Positions 60,501-64,000 of a stretch of 64,000 bases of DNA are shown here, piece by piece. Each line of letters starts with the position of its first letter. Positions within the stretch are counted from its first letter, which is position 1. The notes beneath the pieces were generated by a model. The model saw only the letters and a list, made by a program, of their open reading frames with translations. It was not told the origin of the DNA and searched no databases. Origin of the DNA: Apostichopus japonicus (lineage: Eukaryota; Echinodermata; Holothuroidea; Aspidochirotida; Stichopodidae); NCBI RefSeq assembly GCF_037975245.1, contig NC_092570.1:2313501-2377500 (forward strand), given 5' to 3'. Position numbers and translations under genes: made by a program.

Positions 60501-63500
60501 TTGGCCTTTAAATGAAAGTGGTTAGAATTGTTTTGTAATCTTGCAGAGCTGAGTGGCTGAAATTATCGTTTTTCATGTTCAGTACAAGGAAATTGCAAAA
60601 AAAACCACCAGACATACATGTCTGGCAATTGCTGTACATAAAGCTTATTGCTAAATGTTTCTATTTGAAACTAAGAAAGTAATAATCATCACCTTACATT
60701 TGTTTGTTTGTTATCCTTATACCTATTAATTGTTTTCATTTGATATCTTATAACATTGTTTGACCTTTACAGGATGTTCTCCAAGGGTGATTCACCGATC
60801 AACCTTTTTTGTCATTTAAGCATTTTTGTATGTTTCTTGTACTGAGTGTTTCAGCACAGTGCACCATACGTGATATACTGTACATCACAATGAAAATTTC
60901 CTACATGCACAGTACCTACGGAGTCCAACCCTGCATTTTCTTCATTTTGCAAAGTTATAGTATTTTCAGATATAGCATAGGAATAGAGAGTAATAAAGAA
61001 AGCATCTGTCTGTAAAAAGACATCAAGTTACTGGCATGCCCGATCCATACTGTAGCTCTCCTTGAGAAATCTGGGATTAAAATGAATGGTTCAGTAGTTG
61101 TTAGTATTTAGTTTTATATAATACCATTTGACTGATTTGGCCATGCTTAACTATCATCAGTATTAGCCTAAAAATGGTCACTCATGATCCAAATGCAGAA
61201 AGCATTTACTGTATTACCACCCTCGATGTAATTTTCCTCACTGAACTGTTTTGATTGTTTAATTTAATGCTTCTCATTTTGTGGGAGTAATTTGGAGATG
61301 TAGAACCCCCTCCCCAAACTGCTCCAGGAGAGCAGTTTTGAATTCTTTTTAGCAATTTTAGCATGCCAAAATTTGTGGATAATACTGAGGACCTGTAAAT
61401 GCTCAAGCGTTTGAAAAATATTGTCTCCTCGGGATAACTTGCTATCAAACTTCCACCTGCGGTACTATGTAGCAATCACTACACGACCATGATACTGAAT
61501 AATCCAGCAGTACTGTGTATAGAATTCAGTGCCTGTTACTGCAATACGTAGGTTCTGTAACTGTGTGCTATCTAAACTATTTCTTACTGGTACTTGAAAC
61601 GTAATTTGGTGTTTTTCTGTTCACTTTTAATAACAGAACAGTTGGTGAGGTCGTGGCAGGTCTGCTGGATCTATTGTTTTAGATCCTTACAAAGCCTTTC
61701 AAGTTCTGTTAATTGAGATAAGTTTGGGTGTTCAGCCAGGCGATTCACCTCTTAAAACCCACATTTGCCCTTATTAAAATTATACTTTTGCAACCTAGTT
61801 CAAGCAGTGATTGGCATATGGTGGGGGGGGGGGTAGGGGATGGGAATCAAAGTTACTCATATGACTCATTGTCCAAGGGTATTCCAGTTAAAGGGTCATC
61901 AGTATTTTGGCCAAAAGCTCCCAAATTTTAGCAAGGCTTAGAAATTGCTAAAAGTTTTGCAAAAGTACTTTCCTTGAGACCTTTGACCCTCCAAAATATT
62001 CCCAGCCATTGACGGTTATTTTTAATAGATAATTAAATGTCTCGGTGTGGATAATGACCCAGTAAAATGCTTGTAGAAATTTTGGCACGCCGCCATTATC
62101 TGAATACAATTCTAGTACATTTTTGGGGGAAATATTGATATCCATATACTGTATTTTCTTGTATTTTACTCAGTACTGCCAAGCTTACCTACACATTGAT
62201 AGGCTGGGTATAAAGAGATAGCTTGCACAGTATTTCTTGTGTTGGCTGAATGTATAGTTTAACTGGTAGGCTTCCTTTTGTAATGTTTATCTTCATCAAC
62301 TTGGAAAACTCAGTTTAATATCCTTACGGATCTCTTGAAAAATATGACTACATTCAGATGGGGTGGAAGTATGTAAAGGAATGGTTTAAACACGTTGTCA
62401 TAATAAAGCTATTTCGAAAAAGAAAAAAAATTCTGAATGACTGTTAGACTTTTCAAAATGACTTTCTGTCTCATTAGAAATGTTAATCCTTAAATTAACG
62501 GGAAATTTACGGCAGTTCTACAATGTTAATTAGTAATTTCTGACATACGCTATAGGGTACAGTAGATGGCAAGTTGCAAATTATGGGGCTCCAAGGAAGG
62601 CCAAATACAATATTTATTGGTAAATTGACAAATACAAGTGAGATTTTCCTTCCCCAAAGATTACTTTGAGAACTAAAAATAGAACTCATTTAGTAAAATT
62701 TGACTATTTCACTAGGAAATCATGCGTCATCTTTCATCATGTGAAAGATTTCAAGCAACGGTGTAACGTTGCCATATAGTCACTTCACTATTCATACAGT
62801 TACCATGGAGCCTGTAAGTCCACACATTGGAAAATATCAAAGTCAAGGTGGTTTCTGGTTTATAGAGAAATGACTGAAATAATCATTAGTTAACTTAATT
62901 GATGAATGCACTGGCCATCATCTTCTGACATAGCTCAGTCAATGTGTACAGTTTCTAATGTATTTTACCTTGAAAATTTCAAAGTGATCACACAAAGAGG
63001 CCAAAACCTTTCTTTGCTCTTTTGTTTGTAATATCCCAGCCATGTCTCCATTCTTCATTTACCTTCTTTATCTTTGGGGTGTTTGGGGGGGGGGGGGGTT
63101 GTGTTTGGTAGATGAATCAGTTTTTTTAAAACTCATTTCTGCTCTTTCTGATTTTGAGTCTTCAAATTGCTTTCATGGAAGAGATCAAAAGCAAAGGCAA
63201 GATGCCCCCAGAGCTGATTTGAGATGATAAAATTTTGGTCGTCTGAAGCTCTGTGATTGGTCGATCACATTTTTTATACGTGAACATTCCCAAACGTTTT
63301 GAGATGTTCCAGTATGCTGAGATTATTTCGGAGTACCGTAGACAAAGATTTTAACAGCTCGCTCAATAACTTGATTGTCACTTGAACCCTCTAGCCACGT
63401 ACGATTTGAATGTCAAGGGTTATATTCATTCTTTCAATCGTGCCAAGTAAGGGACATTTATTAGTCGATCGGTTTTGTAACGATTCCACAATAAACGAGA

Positions 63501-64000
63501 CACACATTCCCCTATGCAGAACTGTTGCCGTACGAAGAACAAACGACATGTAATGAGCGCTCCGCTCACCAGCGCTCATAAATGTGTTAGAACTAGAGAT
63601 GGGTTTTTCTCTCTCTCTCCTTTTTTTGCTTTTTTCTTTTGTCAGCTGTAAAATATGGATTAGAAAATGTCACCGAGACTTTCAATGTAGAGAAAGTTTA
63701 ATTTGGGGTGGAAAGCAGCACATGATCGTGCGACAGATGGTGGTTACCATGGCAACGTGGTAATGAGAAGGATTTTGACGGGTCTTAGCAGTAAGCAATA
63801 TTATAATTAGAGATTTGGACAATTTTACTCCGCTCGATAGATCGCGAATGCTCTGGTGTATTGCCAGAGAGAACTTACAGCTTATTGGACTGTTAAGCTT
63901 AAAATCATGACGATCTGCAGGATTTAAATTCTTGGCTTGCAGACAAGGCCAAAAAAAAAACCTGTTAAGATTATTTAACGATAAAATGTTATGAAACGAT
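57540..64000 (+). other. probable first intron of the tetraspanin gene
   Basis: No convincing exon on either strand. Contains a G-run near 58410, short (CA)-rich words near 59990 and a lone CAGTAAAACCTCGTTTATAA word at 59818 resembling the end of pogo/Tc1-type transposons. An RFX-type palindrome lies at 63743. Confidence 0.45.
63743..63756. promoter_or_regulatory. palindromic X-box (RFX-type site)
   Basis: GTTACCATGGCAAC fits the X-box consensus GTNRCC-N(0-3)-RGYAAC and is nearly self-complementary. RFX factors bind such sites, often in promoters of cilium genes. A weaker half-like copy, GTTACCATGGAGCC, is near 62801. No adjacent gene start is visible, so function is unproven. Confidence 0.45.

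Noticed and set aside
63553-63579. short palindrome ATGAGCGCT...AGCGCTCAT
   Set aside because: Only 9-bp arms; too short to claim a function without context.

Overview
This 64-kb window is animal nuclear DNA: AT-rich, intron-rich and full of microsatellites, minisatellites and short DNA transposons. The repeat types and the two large genes suit a marine invertebrate, most likely a deuterostome such as an echinoderm or hemichordate. That placement is inference; no sequence here fixes the species.

Layout. (1) 1-6.7 kb: repeat-rich intergenic DNA with a dead LINE ORF1, a ~400-bp tandem repeat rich in GGTCA, GAGGACT-type repeats and a 99-bp duplication. (2) 6.7-21.7 kb, minus strand: a multi-exon gene joining, from N to C terminus, a SET methyltransferase domain, eight tandem copies of a 99-nt acidic exon, C2H2-like zinc fingers, a tyrosine-recombinase-like (Crypton-like) domain, a second acidic stretch and a basic C-terminal domain. 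Its splice phases agree throughout, except that the large exon has one extra G, which breaks the frame. A Penelope-like element relic sits in its last intron. (3) 21.7-23.9 kb: intergenic. (4) 23.9-55.1 kb, minus strand: a complete MED14 gene (Mediator subunit 14). I could follow 37 coding exons with matching splice phases, totalling 4,479 nt or 1,492 codons plus stop; human MED14 is about 1,454 aa. Its introns hold hAT-like and other MITEs and several minisatellites. One 55-bp array copies the end of exon 7 together with its splice donor; another contains perfect DR1 nuclear-receptor half-site pairs. (5) 55.1-57.4 kb: divergent promoter region. (6) 57,462 onward, plus strand: first coding exon of a tetraspanin. 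The remaining 6.4 kb looks like its first intron, with a palindromic RFX X-box near the right edge.

The most unusual locus is the SET/recombinase-like gene. An internal ~700-764-bp exon-plus-intron unit has been amplified eight times. Each copy carries a phase 0-0 exon, so any number of copies can be spliced in without changing the frame. MED14 is a housekeeping transcription co-activator scaffold. Its head-to-head tetraspanin neighbour may echo the MED14/TSPAN7 linkage on human Xp11.4.
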